A stretch of DNA of 64,000 nucleotides from Rhodosorus marinus (lineage: Eukaryota; Rhodophyta; Stylonematophyceae; Stylonematales; Stylonemataceae), in the NCBI GenBank assembly GCA_029953675.1, contig JAMWBK010000013.1, positions 806,001 through 870,000 on the forward strand, given 5' to 3'. The notes under the pieces were generated by a model that worked only from the letters and a program-made list of their open reading frames with translations, was not told the DNA's origin and ran no database searches. Made by a program: the position numbers and the translations under genes. Of this stretch, positions 41,601 to 51,789 are shown in pieces. How positions within the stretch are numbered: the first letter of the stretch is position 1; each line of letters begins with the position of its first letter.

Positions 41601-42596
41601 CATCTCCTGGGTACAGCTCTTCGCAGTCTGGCTGTCCAGCTAACCCGCAAGAGTCGAAGGTACACTGCGCAGGTTCCTCGCACGGTTGGCATACACAGTC
41701 GGCAGTGACTTTAGAACCTTTTTGGAGGGTCTAATCACGAAACGAGAACGAGGTTAGGATACTTTCCCTGAAACCAACACATCCGTGCGAGTTCCCAAAC
41801 TCACTCCAAGGTCTCCGAAATGATCACATGATTCGTTGATCCGCGCATTCCTCAAGGTGCAGTCGATCGGTGCTACCAAAGACCCCACATGGGGACAGGT
41901 AGAGACGATGCAGGTTCCTCCAGAGATACCAGTCTCGTCCAATGGGCACCCGCTGCAGGTGAAATCCATCTCACAGATCCTTTGCTTTGTGCCCGCCCTT
42001 CGTTTGCAAAAGGCCGTAACGCTGGTACCACCTGAGGGATGGACAGTCATTTGCTTTGGGACATTGCCAGCGTAAGTCGTCGGACCGACTACAGCGGTCC
42101 ACATGACAATGATCCCGTCACGGCAACAGTCGCGATCGATCTCATCGAGCGCCAATACGAGGGTATGCTTTTCGACCTCCTTCGGGAATGATTCGCTCGT
42201 AGCGTACGCTTCATCAAAGTCTGTCGGGATTTCATCTTCCGTGGCATAAACGCCGCCGCGGACTTGCGTGAATCCAAAACCAATATCATCAATTTTAAAC
42301 CTAAGTTCAACCTTGTCCCCGTCTTCATTCAGCGCTACGCAGACCCGTCCCATCCGCCTTGGGACGCCGGATAGGTCGAATCCGGCAATGCGCTTTCGCC
42401 TCAACAGAGGCCGACATTTTTTAGTACTCGTCGAGTCCACTCCAAGCCTCACTAGACCCGCCCTTGACAGGGATGCTGCACAAGATACCCCATCCGTCTC
42501 CCTTACCGAAGCCTTCAACGATACAGGAGAAGCATAGCATAACCCCACAAACAGCGAAACCACAACGCCTATCCGCAGATTCCTCATCCCCATCAT
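38689..42596 (-). CDS. Secreted modular cysteine-rich protein, 14 exons, all introns phase 0
   Basis: Exons (- strand): 42596-41805, 41730-41425, 41317-41270, 41180-41055, 40963-40796, 40715-40569, 40476-40342, 40224-40084, 39980-39858, 39761-39624, 39506-39360, 39269-39111, 39003-38848 and 38745-38689. They total 880 codons plus stop, and all 13 introns (74-117 nt) are phase 0. Residues 1-24 are a signal peptide (MMGMRNLRIGVVVSLFVGLC). A 240-residue N-terminal region with about 15 Cys follows. Then come 12 modules of 40-59 residues and a final half module. Each module starts with a short hydrophobic strand (VVVES, VLLEK, VITVD), then C-x-C, further Cys, G-x-x-C, and usually ends in Gly exactly at the donor. 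Examples of the core: DCECQQTRTCQCPPG, NCKCTQKCVNIDCPAG, KCTCETGF. No known domain is recognised; an extracellular disulfide-rich protein is inferred. An in-frame ATG at 42650 gives a longer start but a worse signal peptide. Exon 9 acceptor is the least certain. Confidence 0.8.
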
Positions 42597-42659
42597 TTTC
42601 TCTCGCCCATCCACCAACCAGCTCGCTACCGGCCGCCTTGACTTTTGCACGCTTTCGTT

Positions 42660-43040
42660 CCGCGTTCCTAGCTTGTATTACGCCCTTCGTAGCGCGTAAA
42701 ACCACCAACCAGATCAGAATAACGATAGCGAAAGTGACGTCCCTCGTCCTAATCCAAACCGCTTCCTAACACCCGGCGAACGAGTGGCTAAGTAGTAACA
42801 TTTTCATGTTTCCAGCAGACAGACCCATTCTCCTCACAACTCAATCACAGATCCTAATCCTAACCAATTGCAAGTAAAACCGTTATTATTCGTCTGGCAA
42901 AAAAGTATAAAAAAGAGTAAAATGGAAACGACTTTGGGGGGGGGGGGGTATCCAGCTCCCGCACGTGCAGAGACCAAATAAAAATTAAAAACTTGGCCTG
43001 TTAATGTAGAATTCCTTACCAAATCACTTCTCTAAAATGA
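42660..43040. other. Spacer with poly-G run
   Basis: Region upstream of the cysteine-rich gene, where its promoter should lie. It contains an 11-base G run at about 42937-42947. No other feature is recognised. Confidence 0.4.
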
Positions 43041-43275
43041 AATTTGCTTAATCGGAGAGTGACGAAAAAATCACGAGGGGAAACAAAGATGAAGCAAAGC
43101 GAAGCGAAGATCGCCAGCCTCTCCTATGTCAAAATCATTAGGTGCGGCACAGCAAGAAACTAACTAAAAACGGGTAAACAACGAGGGAAGACGGTCAGGG
43201 CGTTCGCGGAACAACTCCTCAAGCCAAGGAGAGGGAACCCAATGGGAATCCATAAAACTCAAAGCACTCAAACGA
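43041..43275 (-). mobile_element. Diverged family A 3' end
   Basis: TTAATCGGAGAGTGACG, AAACGGGTAAACAACGAGGG and GCGTTCGCGGAACAACTCC on + mark a family A end on - strand. The coding frame is lost. Confidence 0.6.
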
Positions 43276-44462
43276 CCGTCTAAATCGTGACGGGTTGCCG
43301 CAAAAACGACTACACAAAAAGAATAAAAAGCGACAGGCGTTGGGTTGGAGTTTGGGACGGACACAGTCGAGCCAAAGACAGATTTAAAAAAAAAACAATT
43401 ACCAGGAGCCCGAGAAAAGAGAAACGGAGACGGTGACAGTTTGGTTCAGTAGATGCAATGAAGAGGATGTTACTTACGGTTCAACATCGTGGCGACACAG
43501 ATTTTGCGGTCGACCTATAATCCTCATGATTATGGAAGTCATACGTGACGATACAAGCGCGATTCCTAACCTGATCTATATTCACCACCGAGAAACACTA
43601 TGGCAGCCTTGGACGAAAATTCTTCACTCACTCCATGTGGGACTCAAATCCTGTACGCGCCCGTGTTTCCGGGGGTGGAGCGGCTCTTCCCCTCCCAGCA
43701 AACACAAACACAAAAATTCCATTCGATTGGTAAGTAACGGGAACATCTCAAAAAGGCCGTTGGGGGAGCGGCCGGTCCTTCCCCCCCCCCCCACCCCAAC
43801 CAACAGAGACTAAAGAAAGGAAAAGCGCTCTTTCAGTCAAACAATATCAGTCAACAACTAAGTCAGTAAGAGTAGAAAGCGGAGATTTTTTTAATTGATG
43901 GTGTTACTCCCAAAAAGAACGTTGGGAGCGGGCAGGGATGATAAAGCCAATCAAAGACTACGAAACAAAAGCAAGTAACAGCCCGAGGACCGCTGAGCAT
44001 TTTCACTCCCCCCCAGAGAGCTCTTTTTGACCCTCAGGTTTACTGGAGAACTAACAACCCCCGCAGGTGGGCTTCGCGAAATGTTGTGTGGTCCCGCGGA
44101 CCGGCTTTCGCCGGTGGTGCTAACCTGTGCCCTGTTGTGGCCTATGAACGCAAGCGGCTTTGATGTTGGAGGCGAGTGATCTTCGGCTTCAGTGGTCAAC
44201 CCCTAGCGTAACCCCAGCAGAATTATTAGCGAACTACGATTGTAGGGTTTACCTTGTAAGGGAAACCCGACAAGAAAACTACTCGAATTTATTCGCCTTC
44301 AAAGGATTGCGAACAGGCTGGCATGATTTCGTGGCAAGTTTTGCGGCCTAAGAATCTTAGCGAGAAGGTTGGAATCGCCGGTGTGGCCGCTAATTGCTGG
44401 GTGGCAAAGGGGACATCAAAACAGTTGTGAGCTATTTACGGTGTCTCATGATCGTGTGTAGC

Positions 44463-44504
44463 AAAATCCTGATTGAGAGAATGCTTTCTCTCAATCAGGA
44501 TTTT
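44463..44504. repeat. Perfect 19-bp palindrome with TGCT loop
   Basis: Arms 44463-44481 and 44486-44504 are exact reverse complements (AAAATCCTGATTGAGAGAA and its complement). No U-run follows in a way that suggests a terminator, and the DNA is eukaryotic. Confidence 0.92.
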
Positions 44505-45727
44505 GACTTGTCTCCAGACTCTCTGTGCTATCATCTGTTTCTTCAGACTTCAGTCTTATCTTTGCCGAACGATCTAAAGATTTTCAGAACTCGTCCATCC
44601 ATTCCTCGGATTCACCTTCTCCGTGCTCGATTCTGCACCAGCACTAATGTCCAGCCTTGAATATACCCTTGTCACCTTGTAGGCGACACCAGTTGCAGTT
44701 TTCTGCTCAAACAAGTCCAACTATCGATTCTTGTTTCTTCATTGACTTGATGCCTCGCTATTCTCGCTTTGTGACATCCTCGTCATTCTCGATATGGAAC
44801 TTCCTTTCTTCAAGCAGGGATATCCATTCATGGACAGAAACAGTTCCTAAATTTATTGGAACTTTCCTTGAACATGTTTCTCATTCCCAAATTTGTTGGA
44901 ACTTTTCTTGCACATTTTGTAATGCTTCATTACCGCGCAGCTTTTCTACATATGTTTTCTAGTGCTTCAGTATAGCTCTATTTCGTCAGCGCGACCAGTG
45001 TTGGTTTCTCATCGTGTTCCATAGCAGCGTTTCAACATCTTTCAACAAGCATTTTGACCATTCGTTTAATAGTCAGCGAGCTTTCACTCAGCTACCGCTT
45101 TTCTCTTGCTTGCAATTCTTTCCATCGACTGCCTCGTGGTTATGTCGATATTCTGCGTTTTATTCATTCATTGAAGAAATGCTTTCCTTCGACTGCCTCC
45201 TGGGTATCATAAAACTTGCTCCAGGGTATGTCGGTATTCTGCGCTTAGATCAAGCTTGGTTATTAGTATGAGTGTGACATTCAAGCGGACGATTTCTACA
45301 GGGATTTCCGGCTGAGCCATATCACATGAGCTCAAAAGCCCGACCAAAGCTCGAACCTGAACTCCACCCAAAACTGCGCAGGCGCACTGCCCGTTTCGCA
45401 AGGCAGAGAGTCGAAAAGACCGTACTATAAAAAAAAACTGTAAAAAACCGCCGCCAGGACCACTCCTGTTTTGCTTTGTTTTTGTTTTCTCGACTACCGT
45501 TTCTAGCATGATATTCTCTTATGAATCCAATCACTGTAAAGCGCTTCTGCATTTGTGCTGTCACCTAAATGTTTCATGTAATAACCGGTCTGCTCCAAAA
45601 ATAGTGCATCGTTCTCCCGCTCGTTTGAGTCATCGGCAACCTCCTGCACAATAAGTTCCGCGATCTTTTCAAAAGTTTCCCGTCAGTCCGTAGGCGCAGT
45701 TACGACCATAGTTCCAAAAAGATTGGC

Positions 45728-45926
45728 TTCGCCCTCAGTTACGCGAACAGTTTTCGCTGCTGAAGCTATCTGGTAAATCACGAGGGATTCTATCAAGTCC
45801 TCCTATTTCGCAAAGAGCACCATTCTCACCTTCGCCCTCAGTTACGCGAACAATTTCGCTGCTGAAGGTAGGGTTAATCACAATGGATTCGATGAAGTCT
45901 TATTTCGAAAGAGCACCATTCTCAGT
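45728..45926. repeat. ~103-bp tandem duplication
   Basis: Two diverged units starting TTCGCCCTCAGTTACGCGAA (45728 and 45831), both ending AAGAGCACCATTCTCA. Indels between the units are not multiples of three, so a coding repeat is unlikely. Confidence 0.8.
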
Positions 45927-46540
45927 CTTCCGACTTCAACTTCTCCAGGTTGGTGCAATATTTATTCCTGTACATTATGTCTCTGGAGTTGCGACGCCGC
46001 GGCGTCGTCATCATGACGGCTACTAAACTCTCCTTTCATCGTCCAACTAATAGGCGGTCAGTCTGTGAGAAACCAAGTCAGTCGACATCGTGAATGATTG
46101 ACATGGGGTCAATAATTTACTCGTGCTTCAGTCAACACCAGAGTGTTCGTGTAAACTGCCCGCGGTGGTTTTCACTGTCATCCGGATGCAATTGGAAAAA
46201 CATAGTCCATGTTCTCCGCCTAGCGCAATCTTTGTCTCCTTCCTCCCAGGGGTCTTTGCAGCCATGCTTCACCCGAGTTCGTGGCTCTCCGCGCCCGAAT
46301 GGCCGTCAGCATCAGTGCTCAATTGCGAACTTCACCTCTGCTTTGCCCAAGGACTCCCACCACCCGTTGACCTTCTCCGTACCCTCCAGTCCCGGTTCTC
46401 CGGGAACACCCTGTCGTCAAAACCTTCTAATCTCCAAGGGAACAATTTCACCGCCGGCTTGCCTTCCAGCATGCTGGTCCCTAACGTAACCCCAGACTTT
46501 TGGATTGTCCATCCATTAGTCTGGCGTCAGGACTCCTTTT

Positions 46541-46932
46541 TCTGCCACTCGTGGACAGAACAACCAAATCAAGTTCAATCCTGCCCTAAATAGTCCAAGG
46601 TACTAAAACTAGAATAGTGGAATGATCCAGTACGAACGCACTAATTATAGCTCCACTGTCAGCAAGAGGCGAGCAGAGGTTGGTATGTAAACCGTCTCGA
46701 AGGGATTCCGCTGGAGACTTGTAAGAAAAACGGTCGAAACTAAACCTTAGCAAGATCTAGACCATTCCGAAGAGGGCCCAACAGGGGCATACGCGCCCTA
46801 CCATAATCCTGGATATAGTTGACACTTCAGTCGCTTGATTGAGTTTGAATGAAGGAAGGCAAGAAACGAGCAGGAACAACTTGATGCAGGTTGCGAGTAT
46901 CCATTTTCCGGGTTTCTTTGAAGGCAGAGTGG
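46541..46932 (+). promoter_or_regulatory. Upstream region of PAF-AH-like gene 1 (duplicated)
   Basis: Homologous to about 54050-54482 in front of the second gene: ACAGAACAACCAAATCAAGT, AATAGTGGAATGATCC and TGATGCAGG are shared. The conservation reflects common descent of the duplication; it should contain the promoter, but no specific element is identified. Confidence 0.45.
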
Positions 46933-48198
46933 ATGGATAAATCTGGGTTTGTAGTGGGCCTCCATGGTGGTGTGCCTGGAGCAAGGAGGAGCCTTAAAGT
47001 AGCAAAGATGTCACTGTCTCCAATGCGCGGGGGTTGCCGGGTGGGTGTGTTGGACTTGGAGATGCCAAGGGTAAAAGACCGGAGTGCCTTTCTTGCTCGA
47101 GTGTTCTATCCAACCGATGAGGAGGTTGGGAATCCTGTTCAGTGGATTCCTTGGGGTAGAGTCATCGCCAAATACTTTGCGGCGTGCTTTGTGACATTAC
47201 CCAACTGGGCAACTGCTGTACTGGGCTGGATTTTCGCTCAGACGGTGGGGAAAAGGGTGGTTCCAGACACATATTATGGAGCGAGGGTTATGAAACCAAA
47301 GAAAAAGTTTCCCACGGTCGTGCATTGCCACGGTTTGATTGCGGATCGATTTACTTATACGGCGATGTGTCGCAGCATTGCTTCTGACGGAAACATCGTG
47401 TTCGCGTTAGAGCATCGCGATGGATCTGCCCCTATTACCAAAGTTACGGATGAAAGAACTGCTGAGAAAACTGAAATTGAATACAGGAGGTTACCGAAAG
47501 ATAGCACAGGGGAATTTGCGAATAAGCTCAGCAGGCAGATGCTGAGCGTACGTGTTCAAGAGGTCGAGGCGGTCGTTGACTACATAAAGGAGCTCGCCGT
47601 TGGAGTAGAACCGCTCAATCTTCTTGATCCAGAAGGGAACTATCGGGACTTGCTGAGTTCGTTTGCTGGGAAGATCGATCCAAACAAACCCAGCGTGGTC
47701 GGTCACTCTTTTGGGGCAACGACGGCGCTTCTGTGTTGTAGCAAGCATCCCAAGTTGTACAGTAGCTGCGTCTTGCAGGACCCTTGGATGGATCCATTGC
47801 AAAACAGTCTCAAGGCTGAGGATGGTCCCGAAGTGCGGATTCCTTTCGTAGCGGTTTTGAACGAGCTAACAGTCTGGCCCGAGAATCATGAAACGGTGAA
47901 CAAATTCGCCCGACGAGCGCCGAACGGGGAGTTTCTGACGCTGAAGAAAGCATCCCATCACGTTCAATCAGACATCCCCGTTATGATTGGCCCTCACATA
48001 GCGAAGTTTCTGAAGCTCAGCCAGAACGGCGAGGACCGGGAGCCGCTGTACGAATCAATAGCTGTCTCCCTAAAGTTTCTCCGGAAGCACTTCCACCGTG
48101 AAGGACCCGTTGTTCTGGAATCGGAACGTCTGATGCATATTGAACCTTACAAGGTCGAGCAAAAAACGAGAAATTCGCCCCAGGTGCAGTTCATCTGA
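46933..48198 (+). CDS. Platelet-activating-factor acetylhydrolase-like serine hydrolase (gene 1)
   Basis: 421 residues, intronless. Family PAF-AH (PLA2G7/plasma type), alpha/beta hydrolases that release the short acyl chain at sn-2 of oxidised or short-chain phospholipids. Motifs: CRVGVLDLEMP and the RVFYPTD strand near the start, FPTVVHCHGL (oxyanion side), NIVFALEHRDGSA, the nucleophile elbow GHSFGA with Ser259, LQDPWM with Asp283, and KKASHH with His342 or 343, then the C-terminal SLKFLRKHF, giving a full catalytic triad. An FVTLPNWATAVLGWIFAQTVG segment (about residues 90-110) is hydrophobic and could touch membrane. The ATG at 46933 was chosen because similarity to gene 2 begins there (MDKSGFVVGL). 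MSLSP, about 26 residues further on, is an alternative start. No signal peptide is obvious. It is the left member of a direct duplication with 54483-55745. Confidence 0.87.
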   Translation: MDKSGFVVGLHGGVPGARRSLKVAKMSLSPMRGGCRVGVLDLEMPRVKDRSAFLARVFYPTDEEVGNPVQWIPWGRVIAKYFAACFVTLPNWATAVLGWIFAQTVGKRVVPDTYYGARVMKPKKKFPTVVHCHGLIADRFTYTAMCRSIASDGNIVFALEHRDGSAPITKVTDERTAEKTEIEYRRLPKDSTGEFANKLSRQMLSVRVQEVEAVVDYIKELAVGVEPLNLLDPEGNYRDLLSSFAGKIDPNKPSVVGHSFGATTALLCCSKHPKLYSSCVLQDPWMDPLQNSLKAEDGPEVRIPFVAVLNELTVWPENHETVNKFARRAPNGEFLTLKKASHHVQSDIPVMIGPHIAKFLKLSQNGEDREPLYESIAVSLKFLRKHFHREGPVVLESERLMHIEPYKVEQKTRNSPQVQFI

Positions 48199-48780
48199 AA
48201 TCTCTTTTTCCCCGTAGTCCTAATGCCGAAGGACGATTGCGCTCTTCTCCCCTCTAACTTAATAGACCAGTGCCCTTTAAACAAATTTATAAGTAAAACA
48301 TACTTTTTGTACAAAATTTTCGATGCTGGACTAGACGCCGAGAAGCTGTCCAGCCTCGCATGGTGGGGGGACTCCAATTTTGTGTCGTACGCTCTTTTTG
48401 AGAATTTTAAGCTTTTTATTTCTCTTGTCACTTTTGTCACTGTTTTACACTTTTTATCACTGGAGCATCTAAGGTCGACTGACCCTAAAATCATCCATTT
48501 ATGTATAGACTTTATCCAAAAACACTGCAGGAGCCTGTTCAGAGTAGATAAGACATTCACGGGTTCTCAAGAGAGCGGGAACTTCATCTAGCGGTCATTG
48601 TTCTGAGACTCCGAGCAGCTCCGAGCCCGCTATAGACAGTGGTTTCTGAGCTTTTCTTAGAGCATTTTTTTCACTTTTTGGCACTTTTTTGCCTTTTTAG
48701 CACCTTTTTTGCACTCGTATATTTTTTTATATGGTACAAATCCAGGTGGGAGTGCTGCCCCCTTGGCCTCACGTGCGTGA
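48199..48780. other. 3' flank of PAF-AH-like gene 1
   Basis: 48230-48360 resembles 55860-55990 (GACGCCGAGAAGCTGTYCAGCCTC), so the duplication includes the 3' flank. From 48650 the sequence is T-rich low complexity. No gene. Confidence 0.5.
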
Positions 48781-49010
48781 GAGAATCTTATTGAGCATTG
48801 AAAGCCCGGAGTCTCGTTGAGTTGCAGAACGGCGAGGACCGGGAGCCTCTATACGATTCAATGGCTGTCCCCCTACTGTTTCTCCGGAAGCGCTTCCACC
48901 GCGAAGGACTCGTTTGCTCTGGAATCGGGAAGTCTGAAGCATATTGAACCTTACAAGGTCGAGAAAACAAGGACAAAATCGTCCCACATGCAGGTCATCC
49001 GAAGTCTCTT
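48781..49010 (+). pseudogene. 3' fragment of a third PAF-AH-like gene
   Basis: Starts at CAGAACGGCGAGGACCGGGA (about 48825) and encodes LYDSMAVPLLFLRKRFHREG, then loses frame by a one-base change before SGSLKHIEPYKVEK-equivalent sequence in another frame. Upstream, 48765-48824 matches the far 3' flank of gene 2 (about 55975-56040). This is a remnant of another duplication, without a catalytic domain. Confidence 0.82.
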
Positions 49011-49197
49011 TTTCCCGTACTCCTAATTCCGATCGCCTTCCAAGGACGAGCCCTGTTGACCACAAGCCACCAACCCGATACCCGATCAAATCGTCTCCTC
49101 TAGCTGGATCATGTGATAGAGAGATTGCGCTCTTCTCCCCTGCAAATTATAAGCAAGTACAGTGTTGTCCTGGGCCGTCCAATAAACGCTATAAATA

Positions 49198-49317
49198 GGA
49201 TTGTGCCAAGTGGGTCGGGTTTTTCCCTGTTTTTACCCCTTGAACCCCCTGTTTTCGCTGGTTTAGCCACTTCTGGGTCGTGAACAGCGAAAACCCCGAC
49301 CCGCTTGGCACAACCCC
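49198..49317. mobile_element. MITE-like element with ~32-bp terminal inverted repeats
   Basis: Left end 49198-49229 (GGATTGTGCCAAGTGGGTCG) and right end 49285-49317 (reverse complement GGGGTTGTGCCAAGCGGGTC) form imperfect inverted repeats around about 55 bp. TAAATA occurs just outside both ends. A partial second copy lies at 37500-37562. Too short to encode a transposase; the superfamily is unknown. Confidence 0.65.
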
Positions 49318-49460
49318 ACCTTAAATAAAAAGGAGGGGTTAAACGTTACCGGACGTTCCGAAATTTTTTCGAAGTGGATAAACTATTGAAAAACAATTAC
49401 CTTGTCTGATTGAAATTCTTCGCAAAAACAGGTTCGATTACAAGTTCGATAAACGGGTCC

Positions 49461-49701
49461 TATAAATCGTCCGATATTCAATCAATGTTGGTCAAACAAT
49501 CAATCACCTCCGGTCCAAGCATAGAATCATGATTACTTCTTGTCATGACAAGCTCTCAATCGCATATCATGAATCATGATTATTTTTCCACATCGCGCAA
49601 GCTGCCATTATCATCCGATGAATCATCATTACTTCTGAACTCGACAGGCTGTCATAGCATTGTTGAAAACCACCTTTGGGATCGACCACATAATCATAAC
49701 T
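49461..49701. repeat. ~235-bp direct repeat, left copy
   Basis: Matches 50867-51100 (TATAAATCGTCCRATATTCA, CATATCATGAATCATGATTA, CTCGACAGGCTGT, AACCAYCTTTGGGATC). The pair brackets a copia protease scrap, so they may be old LTRs, although TG...CA ends are not evident. Confidence 0.65.
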
Positions 49702-50211
49702 GAATGAATTTGTTTTATCGGAGGCTGAAAGAAAAAAAAAAGGAGGGGAAAGACAAGACCAAGCGCGGTGAAGATCGCGAGCCTCCAACATCAAAGCGGC
49801 GTTCATACGCCATAGCAAGAAACTTAAACGGGTAAACAACGAGGACAGACGGTCAGAGCGGTCGCGGAACAATTCCCGAAGCCAACGAGAACCAACGGAA
49901 TCCAGAAACCCAAAGGGCTCAATGACCAGAGGTACCAGGCGATGAGCTAGACCCGACGCACAAACACCTGGGGAAGACAAAGCCCCGGCGTATTTCAATG
50001 CGATGTCTCATATTGGCAGCGGCAAATCCACGGCGCTCTCCTATGCAGCCGGCAAGTAGCGACTAGCCTGAGGATTAGGCAAGATCAACGTACGTCGTAC
50101 GGAGGCTATCGTCACAGGTGACCACGAGATCAGCCACTCGGCGTTCATCATTCTGGTAGTCTGCAACAGGCAGGGGCTTCTCACGTTCAATTTCAAGACC
50201 GGCTTACCAGG
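49702..50211 (-). mobile_element. 5'-truncated family A copy with 11-bp target duplication
   Basis: 510 bp on - strand flanked by TAATCATAACT (49691-49701 and 50212-50222). Encodes MKYAGALSSPGVCASGLAHR, LVPLVIEPFGFLDSVGSRWL and LSFLLWRMNAALMLEARDL plus a frameshifted VADLVVTCDD region. The pre-insertion site is seen in the paralogous direct repeat at about 51091 (TAATCATAACC). Confidence 0.88.
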
Positions 50212-50336
50212 TAATCATAACTAGGGTCGTCAGGAAGAACGTGTTGGAAATCTGGTTCTGGCATTGAATAGTTAACATTTCGGGTGCGACAGACCGTCAT
50301 TCGCGATTTAATGGTTTTTTCTATGTGCATGATGAA

Positions 50337-50660
50337 TCATAGCAACCGTCGATTAGCGACATACGGACTTCGTATAATATCGTAAGTCCGAACAGTGATA
50401 GGGGGGATAGAGTAGAGAAAAGGGAAGTGAAGAGAGATCTGCAGTAATGGCAGAAGTTGAAATTCTTGAACGGATGAGTTCTCAAGTGGATTATTGTATC
50501 TGTTGCGTATTGGTGTGAGCTTCACCATCGAATCGCGGATGGGGGAGTATCCACGAACATTGCTCAGCAACTCGAGATTGCCGAACACGTGAGTGAAAGC
50601 TCCACTGTCAAGCACGATGTCCCAATTGGACACCTGTGTTGGCATCCCAATCCACAGCAG
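50337..50660 (-). pseudogene. Copia-type LTR retrotransposon protease remnant
   Basis: On - strand WDIVLDSGAFTHVFGNLELL, then SNVRGY. The LDSGA triad with the following T-H-V and a downstream LL is the typical Ty1/copia aspartic protease signature (catalytic Asp in DSG). The ORF is about 100 codons; no integrase or RT follows. It lies between the ~235-bp direct repeats. Confidence 0.7.
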
Positions 50661-50866
50661 TGTCTCCGAGTCGCGTTGGGGTTCGCCTGGATGTTGATTC
50701 CGAGATCTCCCAGCTTCTCTGAAGGTTCTTCTACCGATTGTCCGGACCTTCCTCTACAATACTTCAGGGAACCTCTGTTCGCAGGTTGTTCGCCCCGTCC
50801 AATACCACCTATGCTGTAACAGCACCCGTTTGATATTGCCGATATTACCGAGATGCCAACCAAACT

Positions 50867-51100
50867 ATAAATCGTCCAATATTCAATCAACGTTAGTCTA
50901 ATAATCAATCATCTCCGGTCCAGGAATTGAATTCAGGGAATGACAAGCTCTCATCGCATATCATGAATCATGATTATTTTTCGGCGTGACAGGCTGCTAC
51001 TATCATCCAATCAATCATGAATACTTCTGCCCTCGACAGGCTGTTTATTGCATTGCTGAAAACCATCTTTGGGATCCACCACCGAAAAAGGTAATCATAA
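50867..51100. repeat. ~235-bp direct repeat, right copy
   Basis: Second copy of 49461-49701, without the family A insertion, so it preserves the empty insertion site. 51101-51230 to its right has no recognised feature. Confidence 0.65.
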
Positions 51101-51230
51101 CCTCTCGTATTGATGAAAATCAGACCTTAATCGTGGAGCAAACGACCATGTTGTTTTCTTTCACCGAAAACGATGAAAAGCTCGTTGAAAAAAATAACGG
51201 ACGCAATCTATCGTTATCGGACCATTTATC

Positions 51231-51665
51231 AGACGAACGAACGAACGAACGAACGAATGGTTTAACCGGAGGCTGAAAGAAAAAACCCCGAGGCGAAAAA
51301 AACACTAAGTGCGGCGAAGAACTCGCGCCTCCAACATCAAAGCGGCATTCATGCGCCACAGCAAGAAACTTAAGCGGGTAAACAACGATTGAAGACGGTC
51401 AGGGCGTTCGCGGAACAACTCCCGAAGCCAGCGAGAACCAACAGAGTCCATGAACCCAAAGCACTCAATGATCAGGGGTACCAAGCGATGGGCTAGTGCC
51501 GAAGCACGAACACCAGGGGAAGACAAAGCCCCCGCGTATTTGATCTCTTTGCGGCGTCTCATGCTGGCGGCGGCAGATCCACGGCGCTCCCCCGCAGCCG
51601 GGAGATAACGACTAGCTTGAGGGTTAGGAACAGCAAGATCAACGTATGTGGTACGGCGGCTGTCG
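51231..51665 (-). mobile_element. 5'-truncated family A copy (A3) with (GAAC)n tail
   Basis: Near-identical to the same part of copies A1 and A2: SRRTTYVDLAVPNPQASRYLP, AAGERRGSAAASMRRRKEIK, FGFMDSVGSRWLRELFRERP to VLRRT. The 3' tail is a GAAC repeat (about 51236-51260 on +). Open for 123 residues. Its 5' junction is followed at once by two hairpins (51672-51711 and 51730-51750). Confidence 0.85.
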
Positions 51666-51671
51666 GACAGC

Positions 51672-51711
51672 AACAAATGTGCTTTGTCTTATCAGACAAA
51701 GCACATTTGTT
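51672..51711. repeat. Perfect 18-bp palindrome at the 5' junction of copy A3
   Basis: Arms 51672-51689 and 51694-51711 around TATC. A second hairpin (GTCCGATA and TATCGGAC, 51730-51750) follows. Confidence 0.9.
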
Positions 51712-51789
51712 CTTTTAGATTCAGGTCAGGTCCGATAACTCATATCGGACGGACAGGGGTCCGAAGAAAATACCTTTTATTATTACTAA

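Larger units (their letters stand above)
43276..46540. other. 3.3-kb region without a recognisable gene
   Basis: Contains a C-rich run (43780-43792), a short family A coding scrap on + (about 44130-44185, ATGAACGCAAGCGGCTTTGA), a perfect 19-bp palindrome (44463-44504) and a pyrimidine-rich stretch (44500-45250) with imperfect repeats. A ~103-bp tandem duplication lies at 45728-45926. ORFs of 100-156 codons exist (for example 46123-46593 on +), but none shows a known motif or clear coding character. Confidence 0.5.

Noticed and set aside
44463-44504. Rho-independent-type terminator
   Set aside because: The stem is perfect but the context is eukaryotic with no upstream gene on the right strand; it fits the fold-back series better.
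46094-46593. 131- and 156-codon + ORFs upstream of PAF-AH gene 1
   Set aside because: They overlap each other in different frames, lack motifs, and their right end lies in the non-coding duplicated upstream region.
50867-51100. Confident LTR call
   Set aside because: Direct repeats bracket a copia scrap, but TG...CA ends and a primer-binding site are not evident, so it is kept as a direct repeat.
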